NCBI RefSeq assembly: GCF_900115045.1
Contig: NZ_FOVC01000005.1
Coordinates: 148,727-212,726, forward strand
Origin: Izhakiella capsodis
GTDB taxonomy: Bacteria; Pseudomonadota; Gammaproteobacteria; Enterobacterales; Enterobacteriaceae
Length of the DNA stretch: 64,000 nucleotides
Direction of reading: 5' to 3'
Under the pieces are notes generated by a model, which worked only from the letters and a program-made list of their open reading frames with translations, ran no database searches and was not told the origin of the DNA. The position numbers and the translations under genes are program-made. Below are positions 37,302 to 45,997 of this stretch, piece by piece; position 1 is the first letter of the stretch, and each line of letters begins with the position of its first letter.

Positions 37302-37749
37302 TTAATGATTGAAACCACGGGGCTGCCGGCTGCTGACGGTGTAACCCAAAATCAAACCGGCAATAACTTCGCTCCGTAAATGATACTGGAGAGCGAGACG
37401 TGAAACGCCCACCATCAGCGGGATAAAATAACCGATGGCGATAACAATATAACGTCTGCGACTTTCACCCAGCGTGGCGCTCAATAGCCAGAGAAAAACC
37501 GGCCAGAGCGCAGCAGACACCGCACTGTGACCACTGAAACCGGTAAAATTGAAGCGCGCTGCCAATGCCAAAGCCGAGGAAGGCAATTTTCGACAGGCTG
37601 ACGATGAGACCCGCGAGTCCAAACGTTAATATCCAACGCCATACGGTACGTTTATCGCTGCTTTTGAATGAAATAATCAGCGCCAGCATGATGGCTGTTG
37701 GGATCAGCAACATGCTGTCGCCAGGGTAAGTCAGGGTTTTCCAGAACAC
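37302..37749 (-). pseudogene. PAP2-superfamily phosphatase, frameshifted
   Basis: A membrane phosphatidic-acid-phosphatase-like gene split over two reading frames. The first part starts at a GTG at 37749 (after AAGGAAG) and runs about 65 codons through three hydrophobic segments to GFGIGS. The second, in another frame, continues ARFNFTGFSGHSAV... to the stop at 37302. The break is in an alternating GC tract at 37554-37559: adding one GC dinucleotide restores a single ~149-codon protein. PAP2 motifs are present but imperfect (SGHS, and SR-x5-H with E for the usual D). Inactivation is likely recent; a sequencing error in the GC repeat is also possible. Confidence 0.75.
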
Positions 37750-37955
37750 CTCGCTTCCTTCTTTGTGTTGTGCGCCTGCTGGCCGGTTTTGCGGCTGATA
37801 GGATCCTGTCTCGCCGCTGAACGCGGATATCCAACCAAAAAACGGGGTATGAAGTCGTACTGTCAGAGTTTATGGGTTTCATCAATTCAGGGCTAACGGC
37901 TTAATCTGAAAAGCATTGTGCAGCATTTTATCTGGCGCGGGAGGGGGGAAATCCC

Positions 37956-37961
37956 TATAAT
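37956..37961 (+). promoter_or_regulatory. Candidate -10 box for udk
   Basis: A perfect TATAAT sits 67 bases upstream of the udk start codon. No good -35 match lies at the proper spacing. It is the best promoter candidate for the udk-dcd-asmA run. Confidence 0.4.
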
Positions 37962-38027
37962 TAACACCGTTGGCTACCAGGCCACCTTTCCCTTCCTTAC
38001 CCGTTTAGAAACCAGGTCGTTAATTGT

Positions 38028-38675
38028 ATGACTGACAAGTCTCACCAGTGCGTCATTGTAGGTATTGCTGGCGCCTCAGCCTCAGGTAAAAGTCTTATTG
38101 CCAGTACCCTCTATCGCGAAGTACGTGACAAAGTGGGCGATGAGCATATTGGCGTGATCCCCGAAGACGCCTACTATAAAGACCAAAGCCATCTGAGCAT
38201 GGAAGAGCGCATTAAAACAAACTATGACCATCCCAGCGCGATGGATCATGATTTATTGCTCAGACATCTGCAAATGCTTAAAGCAGGACAGGCAATAGAT
38301 TTGCCCGTATACAGCTACGTGGAGCATACCCGCACCGGTGAAATTGTGCGCCATCAGCCGAAAAAGGTCATTATCCTGGAAGGTATATTGTTACTTACCG
38401 ATGCACGTTTGCGTCAGGAGATGAACTTCTCAATTTTCGTGGATACGCCGTTGGATATCTGCCTGATGCGACGCATGAAGCGTGATGTTAACGAGCGCGG
38501 CCGTTCGATGGATTCGGTGATGAAGCAGTATCAAAAAACCGTACGACCGATGTTTTTGCAGTTTATTGAGCCGTCGAAACAGTATGCCGATATCATCGTC
38601 CCGCGCGGCGGAAAAAACCGCATTGCTATCGATATTCTGAAAGCCAAAATTAATCAGTTTTTTGTAAAGGATTAA
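38028..38675 (+). CDS. udk: Uridine/cytidine kinase
   Basis: Phosphorylates uridine and cytidine with GTP or ATP in pyrimidine salvage. The 215-residue protein has the Walker A motif GASASGKSLIA at about residues 13-23 and the substrate-binding YDHPSAMDHDLLLRHL block. C-terminal IIVPRGGKNRIAIDILKAKI matches E. coli Udk (213 residues). Good start with a short leader. dcd follows 46 bp downstream, and cdd for the same salvage route is also in this window. Confidence 0.97.
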   Translation: MTDKSHQCVIVGIAGASASGKSLIASTLYREVRDKVGDEHIGVIPEDAYYKDQSHLSMEERIKTNYDHPSAMDHDLLLRHLQMLKAGQAIDLPVYSYVEHTRTGEIVRHQPKKVIILEGILLLTDARLRQEMNFSIFVDTPLDICLMRRMKRDVNERGRSMDSVMKQYQKTVRPMFLQFIEPSKQYADIIVPRGGKNRIAIDILKAKINQFFVKD

Positions 38676-38721
38676 AGCGACGACGCTGCAAAATTCCTCA
38701 AACAAAGCCCGGAGTTGTTAA

Positions 38722-39303
38722 ATGAGATTATGCGACCGTGATATTGAAGCCTGGCTTGACAGCGGTAAGCTGACGATCGCGCCACGTCCGCCTGTGGAGC
38801 GCATTAATGGTGCCACGGTAGACGTGCGTCTTGGTAATAAATTTCGTACCTTTAGCGGCCATACCGCGGCTTATATAGACCTGAGCGGCCCAAAAGATGA
38901 GGTAAGCGCCGCACTTGATCGGGTAATGAGCGAGGAGATCGTACTGGCGGAAAACGAGGCATTTTTCCTCCATCCCGGCGAGCTGGCACTGGCGGTAACC
39001 TATGAAGAGGTAACATTGCCAGATGATATTGTTGGCTGGCTGGACGGCCGCTCCTCGCTGGCGCGTCTCGGCTTAATGGTCCACGTCACCGCGCACCGCA
39101 TCGATCCGGGCTGGCAAGGCAGGATCGTTCTTGAGTTCTATAATTCTGGTAAGCTGCCGTTAGCACTACGACCTGGAATGCTGATCGGCGCACTGAGTTT
39201 TGAGCCGCTTTCTGGTCCTGCCGCCCGGCCATATAACCGCCGGCAGGATGCCAAGTACCGTGACCAGCAGGGCGCAGTAGCCAGCAGGATTGATAAAGAT
39301 TAA
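38722..39303 (+). CDS. dcd: dCTP deaminase
   Basis: Deaminates dCTP to dUTP, the main source of dUMP for thymidylate synthesis in enterobacteria. At 193 residues it equals E. coli Dcd. The trimeric dUTPase-fold signature (LDGRSSLARLGLMVHVTAHRIDPGWQG) holds the catalytic and nucleotide-binding residues, and the C-terminal AKYRDQQGAV closes over the active site. Follows udk and precedes asmA by 18 bp, as in E. coli. Confidence 0.97.
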   Translation: MRLCDRDIEAWLDSGKLTIAPRPPVERINGATVDVRLGNKFRTFSGHTAAYIDLSGPKDEVSAALDRVMSEEIVLAENEAFFLHPGELALAVTYEEVTLPDDIVGWLDGRSSLARLGLMVHVTAHRIDPGWQGRIVLEFYNSGKLPLALRPGMLIGALSFEPLSGPAARPYNRRQDAKYRDQQGAVASRIDKD

Positions 39304-39321
39304 CACCTTTAAGAGGATGGC

Positions 39322-41121
39322 ATGAGACGATTAATCACCACGCTTGCTATTTTAGTGGTGGTGTTAGCGGCCGGAATGACGGCGCTGGTGCTACTGGTCA
39401 ATCCTAACGACTTTCGCAACTACATGGCGCGTCAGGTTGAGCAGCGTAGTGGTTACAAGATGACCATTGATGGTAATTTGCGCTGGCACGTCTGGCCGCA
39501 GCTCAGTATTCTTTCGGGCCGAATGACACTTCAGGCACCGGGAGCCACGCAGCCAGTTATCACCGCCGACAATATGCGTCTTGACGTCAATTTACTGCCG
39601 TTGCTTTCTCATCGGCTGTCGGTTAAACAGGTGATGTTGAAAGGTGCGGTGCTGCGTCTGACCAGTGACAGTCAGAGGCGGTCCCCAGATGGTGCGCCGG
39701 TTGCCCCAGTCGACAGCAGTCAACTGACCTCGACTTTTGGTGACGACTGGTCATTTGACATTGCTAATCTGCGACTTAGTGATAGCCTGGTGATTTGGCA
39801 GCAGCCGGACGGAAATGAGTTGAATCTGCGGGGCGTAAATTTTTCTATGTCTCAGGATCGCCACCGACAGGTAAGTTTTGATTTCAGTAGCCAGCTGAGC
39901 CGTAATTTACGTACGCTGCAATTTTCCTTGAACGGTGAAATGGATGCCAGCCAGTATCCTGATCGCCTCAGCGCTCAGGTCGATGAGGCCCAGTATCAAC
40001 TGTCGGGGCCAGATTTGCCGGAAGAAGGTATCAAAGGCAAGGTGTCGTTTGACGCGGGCTGGCAAAATACCGGTGAGCACTTCAGCCTGAAAAATATCAT
40101 GCTCAGCGCTAACGACAGCCAGATAGACGGTAACATCAGCGGTTCGCTGACGGGCTATCCGCAGCTGAACGTTAATCTTCATGCCGCTAATCTTAACCTT
40201 GATACGCTAATGGGGTGTGAGTTGTCAGGAGGCAGTGAGCAGAGCGGCGCACTGAGCCGGTCACAGCCGCCGATCATTGCCCTACCGGCAATAGATAATA
40301 GCGCTAACTCCCCGCTAAATAAGATTGATGCTACCCTGGCAATTGTCATGGATAAGCTTCAATGGCGCGGAATGACATTTAACAATGTTCAGCTTGATGC
40401 CACTAATCATAAAGGACTACTGACGTTTTCGCGCTTCAACGGAAAAAGTGCCGAGGGTAATTTTTCGCTACCGGCCAGTATTAATGTGCGTGGCAAGTAC
40501 ACGCTGGTGAGCGTCAAGCCGGATTTACAAGACCTTGATGTTGCTCCTTTGCTTAAAGCCTTTGATCTGCCAGTTGTTCTTAGCGGCAAGCTGAGTGTGC
40601 AAGGCGCTCTCGCGGGTAAAGGGATGAGCCTGGAGGCGGCTAAACAAGATTGGCAGGGAAATGCCAGCCTGCAACTGCAAGAGGCTAAATTTTCCGGGCT
40701 GAATTTTGTACGCATGATCCAGCAGGCCGCCCGTCGCAGCAATGGCCTTGTTCAGTCCGATGAGCAAGAAGCAACAGGGACTTTACAGCAGCTCAGCGCC
40801 AGCGCCAATCTGAATAATGGGGTGATCAGCCTGAAGGATATTCAGGGCGAAAATCAGGTGATGACGTTACAGGGACAGGGGCAGGTCGATATGCAGCATC
40901 GTACCACCGACGTACTTTTTGCCGTCACGGTAGCAGGGGGCTGGAAGGGAGATAGCCAGCTGGTTCAGTACCTGCAAAAAACGCCGATACCGCTGCGAAT
41001 CTATGGCAGCTGGGATAACCCGGACTACTCTTTACATCTTGATGATATTTTGCGTAGTCAGCTGAAAGATGAAGCACTAAAGCGTCTGCATCAGTGGCAG
41101 AATGGCCAGATAAAAGGTTGA
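39322..41121 (+). CDS. asmA: Outer membrane assembly protein AsmA
   Basis: A 599-residue AsmA-family envelope protein with an N-terminal transmembrane signal anchor (about residues 4-26) and a long periplasmic beta-rich region typical of bridge-like lipid-transport proteins. The N-terminal AsmA domain starts at NPNDFRNYMARQVEQRSGYKM, and the C-terminal DUF3971/AsmA_2-like part contains GQGQVDMQHRTTDVLF and the closing block TPIPLRIYGSWDNPDY. Slightly shorter than E. coli AsmA (617). Implicated in outer-membrane biogenesis and lipid homeostasis. A strong hairpin follows 10 bp after the stop. It is the last intact gene before the polysaccharide scar. Confidence 0.94.
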   Translation: MRRLITTLAILVVVLAAGMTALVLLVNPNDFRNYMARQVEQRSGYKMTIDGNLRWHVWPQLSILSGRMTLQAPGATQPVITADNMRLDVNLLPLLSHRLSVKQVMLKGAVLRLTSDSQRRSPDGAPVAPVDSSQLTSTFGDDWSFDIANLRLSDSLVIWQQPDGNELNLRGVNFSMSQDRHRQVSFDFSSQLSRNLRTLQFSLNGEMDASQYPDRLSAQVDEAQYQLSGPDLPEEGIKGKVSFDAGWQNTGEHFSLKNIMLSANDSQIDGNISGSLTGYPQLNVNLHAANLNLDTLMGCELSGGSEQSGALSRSQPPIIALPAIDNSANSPLNKIDATLAIVMDKLQWRGMTFNNVQLDATNHKGLLTFSRFNGKSAEGNFSLPASINVRGKYTLVSVKPDLQDLDVAPLLKAFDLPVVLSGKLSVQGALAGKGMSLEAAKQDWQGNASLQLQEAKFSGLNFVRMIQQAARRSNGLVQSDEQEATGTLQQLSASANLNNGVISLKDIQGENQVMTLQGQGQVDMQHRTTDVLFAVTVAGGWKGDSQLVQYLQKTPIPLRIYGSWDNPDYSLHLDDILRSQLKDEALKRLHQWQNGQIKG

Positions 41122-41131
41122 GACAAACAGC

Positions 41132-41159
41132 ACGCCGCTCAGGATCACCTGGGCGGCGT
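41132..41159 (+). terminator. Hairpin terminator after asmA
   Basis: A 12-bp stem (ACGCCGCTCAGG with CCTGGGCGGCGT, one T-G pair) and a 4-base ATCA loop lie 10 bp after the asmA stop. Only a short AT tract follows on the + strand, so efficiency is uncertain. Confidence 0.65.
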
Positions 41160-42091
41160 TAATTATCAGAGTCAACGAAAGCACCGCTTTGCACCACATA
41201 ACCCTGTACGTTTCCTCTCTTGTCTGAGGCGAGCGTATACCCTGTCAGGTTGCCCTGAGATTTTTTCTTCTGTGCGTAGATATCTTCAGCTGTTTAAATG
41301 TGAATATAGCCCCCCTTCGCCGTCTGATATAAGCCTGAAATGTATGAGACGCCATGACCGGAACCCTGCAGGGGAAGGCATTGTAATGGCGTCCAAAGCA
41401 AACCCGGACGCCACTTAAAACACCTGATAATGCGCTATGTGCCAGCCAGAGTGGCATTTGAACGAATTACTGCTTTATTGCGGGCCGCTGTGCGCGATTC
41501 GACAGCCGGATGGCAAGAAGTGACCCGCCGGCCGAAGCCCGGCCGCTGGTGCCCCATTTTACGCTGCACAATGGTAAAGCGGGGATTGGCGCTAACGCAC
41601 AGGGCGATCTGCTATTGGCTTCACGCGCCCTGAAGGATGAGGAAGTCGATAGGGCTAAACCTGCCGGATTTGTTGCAATGGTTATCAATGGGGAAATCCG
41701 TGCAGTTCCCTATTTTTCCATAAAATCTCAAGGTTAATCCCAATCGGGACGGGGCTTTGAATGATGCATTCGGCCAGTGGTGTATCGCTGCTGACCCTGC
41801 CGGTTGCGGGCTATTGCTGCTCGTTCGCACCAGGGGGGGGTGCGTAACATCTCTTTCGGCGCTTCATGACGTTTGTTGTTGCCATTATTTATACGTCCAA
41901 TTCTCTGGACGTACTGAAACCCTTTAGTTTGCCGTGATGGTCAGTGAGGTGAGGATCCTGATGGATGTATCCATTCAAGATAATGTTGATAGCCAGCCGC
42001 TGAGCAACAGCAATGCAGCCAGCCTTATTCGTTTAGCCGTTGGTTCCGGTCATATTCGCCGCGCATAGATGGGTTATCCCACGGGTGATTT
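41160..42091. other. Decayed, mostly non-coding stretch between asmA and the amsK/wcaL remnant
   Basis: About 930 bases where an exopolysaccharide operon of 10 kb or more would be expected from Erwinia and E. coli gene order. Only short open stretches remain; the longest plausible is the 75-codon frame listed separately. A 39-codon frame begins at 41960 (MDVSIQDN...) and ends 30 bases before the amsK remnant. No JUMPstart or RcsAB box was recognised. Confidence 0.55.
41510..41737 (+). CDS. Short ORF, unknown, perhaps a 3' gene fragment
   Basis: A 75-codon ORF whose second half reads like a globular protein end (AQGDLLLASRALKDEEVD, then FVAMVINGEIRAVPYFSIKS). No strong ribosome-binding site precedes its ATG, and the first third is of poor quality. 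It lies in the decayed stretch between asmA and galF, so it may be the tail of a lost gene. I could not assign a family. Confidence 0.3.
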   Translation: MARSDPPAEARPLVPHFTLHNGKAGIGANAQGDLLLASRALKDEEVDRAKPAGFVAMVINGEIRAVPYFSIKSQG

Positions 42092-42702
42092 ATGAAGCTG
42101 ACTTTTTTTACCCTGCGGTTTCCGGTCTCTTCCGAATGCCTGCTTTCGGTTGCGCGCCTGACTGATAAAAGGGTCTTGATATAGCGATTAAAGCCTGCGC
42201 CAGGCTAAAAGCGATGGGGGCGGAGTTTGAATACACGATGACTGGTAAAGGTGATTGGCTCAACGAGCTGCAGGGGATGATCTTACGCCTGCAGTTAAGC
42301 GGCTGCGTTAAGCTGTCTGGATTTAAGCCGCAGGAGGAGATTAAGTCCTGTCTTGATGCGGATGATGTTTTTCTGCTGCCTTCATTGACGGCTAAAGGTG
42401 GGGATATGGAAGGTATTCCCGTTGCATTGATGGACGCGATGGCGGTAGGTTTACCGGTGGTATCCAGCCAACATAGTGGCATTCCTGAACTGATTGAAAA
42501 TACTATCTCAGGCTGGCTGGCCGCTGAAGGTGACGATAAGTCACTGGCAAACATTTTGTTCAGCCTGGCACAGGAGGAGAACGACATCGAAACGGTTATC
42601 AAAGTCGCATGTGATAAAGTGGAAACCGAGTTTAGCCAGTATATTGCGTATCGTGAACGCATCCGCGTGCTTGAGCAGATCGTTCAGACACCCAGTGGTT
42701 AG
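42092..42702 (+). pseudogene. amsK: Colanic acid/amylovoran-type glycosyltransferase remnant (AmsK/WcaL-like)
   Basis: The 5' end codes for MKLTFFTLRFPVSSE, the typical WcaL/AmsK N-terminus. Right after this, at about 42137, the sequence jumps to a family block that normally lies some 200 residues later (LLSVARLT), so a large internal deletion has removed the acceptor domain. A further one-base loss in the A-run at 42167-42170 shifts the frame; with one extra A the reading continues KKGLDIAIKACARLK and then the GT-B C-terminal domain (DADDVFLLPS, GDMEGIPVALMDAMAVGLPV, SGIPELIE). The downstream frame is open to a stop at 42702. Two separate lesions make this a true pseudogene. Confidence 0.85.
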
Positions 42703-42898
42703 ACGATTTCAGTCCATGCTCAGCATGTGCAATTTGATTCGATAAGCAACAGTTTGGATGGAATTTGGTGACCGGCCTTAATTTTTATGCGTGTGGGGAT
42801 TTCGTTCCGGCGTATTTCTATCCCGCAGCGGTAAGCTGTGTGTTTGCCAATGGGTATTCCGCTACAATGGTTGCTGTATGGATCTTTGACAGAACGTC

Positions 42899-43089
42899 GT
42901 GAAACTAATGATTGCAGGTGCCGAAGGGCAGGTGGGAAAAGAGCGGCTGAGGTCTGTCACTGCGAGCCATCAGATTTGCGCTGCGGTTTGCGTTCGCTTG
43001 ACATGACAGATGAGGAGGCGGTAACAGCGGCTGTAAATCAACGGGAAGTGGACGACGAGATAGGATCTGACGCTAACTTTTCGGATTAA
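42899..43089 (+). pseudogene. rmlD: Fragment of dTDP-4-dehydrorhamnose reductase (RmlD-like) N-terminus
   Basis: From a GTG at 42899 one frame reads KLMIAGAEGQVGKERL, the N-terminal Rossmann motif of RmlD-type reductases (G-A-x-G-Q-x-G). It then runs into a TGA at about 42995. A second frame over the same area continues SLDMTDEEAVTAAVNQ, the L-D-[IM]-T-D block that follows at the right distance in this family. The frames change near 42985-42995. Nothing of the remaining ~230 residues follows; the frame ends at 43089, 72 bp before galF. A short decayed remnant is the best reading. Confidence 0.65.
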
Positions 43090-43161
43090 TATTATGCTGA
43101 TATATCAGTTCAGTATTGCATAATCGATGTGTATTTTTTACATCATTCAGATGGAAATGAC

Positions 43162-44064
43162 ATGACTAAACTCAAAGCAGTTATTCCGGTAGCAGGTCTT
43201 GGTATGCACATGTTACCGGCAACGAAGGCTATCCCTAAAGAGATGCTGCCTGTCGTTGATAAGCCGATGATCCAGTACATTGTGGATGAAGTCGTTGCTG
43301 CCGGTATTAAAGAGATTGTTCTGGTGACGCACGCGTCTAAAAATGCGATTGAAAATCATTTTGATACCTCTTACGAGCTGGAAGCGCTTCTTGAGCAGCG
43401 TGTAAAGCGTCAGCTTCTCAGTGAAGTGAAGTCGATATGCCCTCCTGGCGTAACCATCATGAACGTGCGCCAGCCACAGCCTTTAGGTTTAGGCCATTCA
43501 ATTCTCTGTGCCCGCCCGATGCTGCGGGATCAACCTTTTGTTGTTGCGCTGCCAGATGTGATACTTGACGGTGCTACTGCCGATCCACTGCGTTATAACC
43601 TGGCCGCTATGGTTGCCCGTTTCGAGCAAACCGGTCGCAGCCAGGTATTGGCCTCGCATTATCCTGATATCGATCTCAGTGAGTATTCGGTGATCACTAC
43701 CGAAGAAAAACTGGAGGCTGAAGGGCAAATTAGCCGCATCAAGGATTACGTTGAAAAACCGGAGCACCCGGAAACTTATCAATCAAATCTGACCGCGGTT
43801 GGCCGCTACGTCCTGTCTGCCGACATCTGGCCTGAGCTGGAAAAAACCGTGCCGGGTGCCTGGGATCGAATTCAGTTGACGGATGCGATCGCGGCTTTAA
43901 ATTCAAAACAGCCGGTTGACGCGCACCTGATGACCGGAAACAGTTTTGACTGCGGGCGCAAACTCGGTTACATGCAGGCATTCGTTACCTACGGCTTGCG
44001 CAACCATAGTCAGGGTCAGATATTCCGGAAAAGAATCCAGAAGATATTGGCAAAAAGAAGTTGA
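43162..44064 (+). CDS. galF: UTP-glucose-1-phosphate uridylyltransferase family protein GalF
   Basis: A 300-residue nucleotidyltransferase. The N-terminal signature reads VAGLGMHMLPATKAIPKEMLPVVDKPM; GMHMLP, instead of the GTRMLP of GalU, is the mark of GalF, which has low catalytic activity and is thought to modulate GalU and UDP-glucose supply. The start is the ATG at 43162 (MTKLKAVIPVAG), giving E. coli length; an ATG 11 codons upstream is not conserved. galE follows 38 bp downstream. In Erwinia amylovora galF-galE close the ams exopolysaccharide operon, which fits the amsK remnant just upstream. Confidence 0.95.
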   Translation: MTKLKAVIPVAGLGMHMLPATKAIPKEMLPVVDKPMIQYIVDEVVAAGIKEIVLVTHASKNAIENHFDTSYELEALLEQRVKRQLLSEVKSICPPGVTIMNVRQPQPLGLGHSILCARPMLRDQPFVVALPDVILDGATADPLRYNLAAMVARFEQTGRSQVLASHYPDIDLSEYSVITTEEKLEAEGQISRIKDYVEKPEHPETYQSNLTAVGRYVLSADIWPELEKTVPGAWDRIQLTDAIAALNSKQPVDAHLMTGNSFDCGRKLGYMQAFVTYGLRNHSQGQIFRKRIQKILAKRS

Positions 44065-44102
44065 TTCTAGTCTGATGTGATAACCCGTATTAGGGAGATG
44101 AG

Positions 44103-45116
44103 ATGGCTATTCTGGTTACCGGGGGCGCAGGCTACATTGGCTCGCATACCGTACTGGCGCTGTTAGAACGCGGCGATGATGTTGTTGTATTAGATAATCT
44201 TCACAATGCTTCGCGGGAGTCCATCAACCGGGTGGAAAAACTCGCGGGCAAAAAGGCAATTTTTATTGAGGGCGATGTGCTTAACCGTACATGCCTGCGC
44301 GAGCTGTTTGACAGCCACGATATAAGCGCAGTAATCCATTTTGCTGCACTGAAAGCGGTTGGTGAATCAACACAGTTGCCGCTTGAATACTATCAAAATA
44401 ATGTTAGCGGCACGCTGGTTTTGCTGGAAGAGATGCGTAATGCCGGCGTGTGGAATTTTATTTTCAGCTCCTCTGCTACTGTATATGGTGCTGACGCGCC
44501 GGTTCCCTATGTGGAGACTTTATCCATTGGCGGTACCACCAGTCCCTATGGCACCTCCAAATACATGATTGAACTGATAATACGCGACTTTGCTAAGGCT
44601 GAGCCTGAATTCAAGGCGATCGCTTTGCGTTATTTCAATCCGGTTGGTGCGCACAAATCCGGTGAAATTGGTGAAGATCCAACCGGTATTCCCAACAATC
44701 TGCTGCCGTATATCGCGCAGGTTGCAATTGGGCGACTCGACAAACTGGGTGTCTTTGGCGGCGATTATGAAACCCCGGACGGTACATGCCAGCGTGATTA
44801 TATACACGTGGTTGATTTAGCCGAAGGCCACCTGAAGGCGTTGGATCATCTGAGCAAAACGGATGGTTACAAAGCGTATAACCTTGGCGGAGGTAAAGGG
44901 TTCTCGGTGCTGGAGATGATCAAGGCTTTTGAGAAAGCGTCAGGGAAAACTATCCCTTACGAAATCAAACCGCGGCGTGATGGTGATCTGCCCGCGTTTT
45001 GGGCTGATGCCTCTTTGGCAAATAAGGAATTAAACTGGCGGGTGACCCGTGGGATCGACGAAATGATGCGTGACACATGGCTATGGCAGTCGAAAAACCC
45101 AAAAGGCTTTCGCTGA
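44103..45116 (+). CDS. galE: UDP-glucose 4-epimerase
   Basis: Interconverts UDP-glucose and UDP-galactose with bound NAD+. The 337-residue short-chain dehydrogenase has the Rossmann motif GGAGYIGSH at about residues 7-15 and the catalytic Y-x3-K in SPYGTSKYM (near residues 149-153), with the Ser/Thr in SSSATVYG. Supplies galactose for exopolysaccharide and LPS. The surface-polysaccharide context, not a gal catabolic operon, and the tight spacing to galF suggest a biosynthetic role. A strong terminator follows. Confidence 0.96.
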   Translation: MAILVTGGAGYIGSHTVLALLERGDDVVVLDNLHNASRESINRVEKLAGKKAIFIEGDVLNRTCLRELFDSHDISAVIHFAALKAVGESTQLPLEYYQNNVSGTLVLLEEMRNAGVWNFIFSSSATVYGADAPVPYVETLSIGGTTSPYGTSKYMIELIIRDFAKAEPEFKAIALRYFNPVGAHKSGEIGEDPTGIPNNLLPYIAQVAIGRLDKLGVFGGDYETPDGTCQRDYIHVVDLAEGHLKALDHLSKTDGYKAYNLGGGKGFSVLEMIKAFEKASGKTIPYEIKPRRDGDLPAFWADASLANKELNWRVTRGIDEMMRDTWLWQSKNPKGFR

Positions 45117-45162
45117 AATACAGTAAAGAGTGTGGGTCTGTACATTCCAATTTAATATTGAG

Positions 45163-45191
45163 CCCGGCCATAGCGCCGGGACTTTTATTTT
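45163..45191 (+). terminator. Intrinsic terminator after galE
   Basis: A 6-bp GC stem (CCCGGC with GCCGGG) and a 6-base loop are followed by ACTTTTATTTTC, 47 bp after the galE stop codon. It ends the galF-galE transcript. Confidence 0.8.
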
Positions 45192-45997
45192 CTCACGGAT
45201 ATAAAACTATTCTCTGAATTACTTGGCTTTAAATTACGCAAAATGAAGAAATTTTTTATGTTAATTGTAATAATTTTGCATAAAGTTAATCCTTTTTCAT
45301 GAGCGAAATAGAGTAAGTCTCGTCCGAAAATAGATTGCTCATCGCATTTATTGATGAAAACTTTCAGCTGAGATTATCCAAATGAGAGATAAAGGCACGG
45401 CTGTGAGCGTGTGACACTAATGATATTAAATTTATTAAAATCATTACGGTGAGGTTGACCGTTCTACGTTCCTGTTCCGGTTAATATTTCGGGAGAGTGT
45501 GGTATTAATCAGCCGAATGGTTTTTCGAGGGATGCAAGAGATAGTCATAGAAGAAGGATTTAGTCATCGGCACGGATCAACTGTGAACATTTGCTGGTTC
45601 GGTTTCATAGACGGAATTAATTTACTCAGGCGCTCTAATAATTTTATTGCAGTAGAACGTCGGGACGGTGTTTGAATAATATCATGCAACTCACGCTGGC
45701 TTCATAAATAATATTTAAATAAATACAAGAATTTTTACTAAACAGTAAGTTTCTCTGAATCAGGCCCAATACAATTCTTTTACTTTTTTGGCTGGTTTAG
45801 GCCTGGCGGTGATATGACCTCTTATTTAGCAAAACCTGCCTTTTTTTCCAGGAACTGTATATTTTTCAATCTGATGGTTTTATCCCTGGCCTTTTTAAGC
45901 TAAGCTGGATTGTAATGATTCGGTTAGGTTAAAATTGTCGTAACTATTTACAGCTTAATGTATTTAGACTGAAACAACATATTGACAGGAGTTTTTA
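45192..45997. other. Long AT-rich gene-free stretch between galE and gnd
   Basis: About 800 bases with no recognisable gene. The only protein-like frame is a 52-codon + strand ORF starting at 45517 (MVFRGMQEIVIEEGFSH...), open upstream without a start codon, and it matches nothing I know. Presumably it carries the gnd promoter region and remnants of deleted surface-polysaccharide genes. No JUMPstart element was recognised. Confidence 0.5.

Noticed and set aside
45517..45675. 52-codon + strand ORF before gnd
   Set aside because: No ribosome-binding site and no recognisable family; kept only as part of the gap description.
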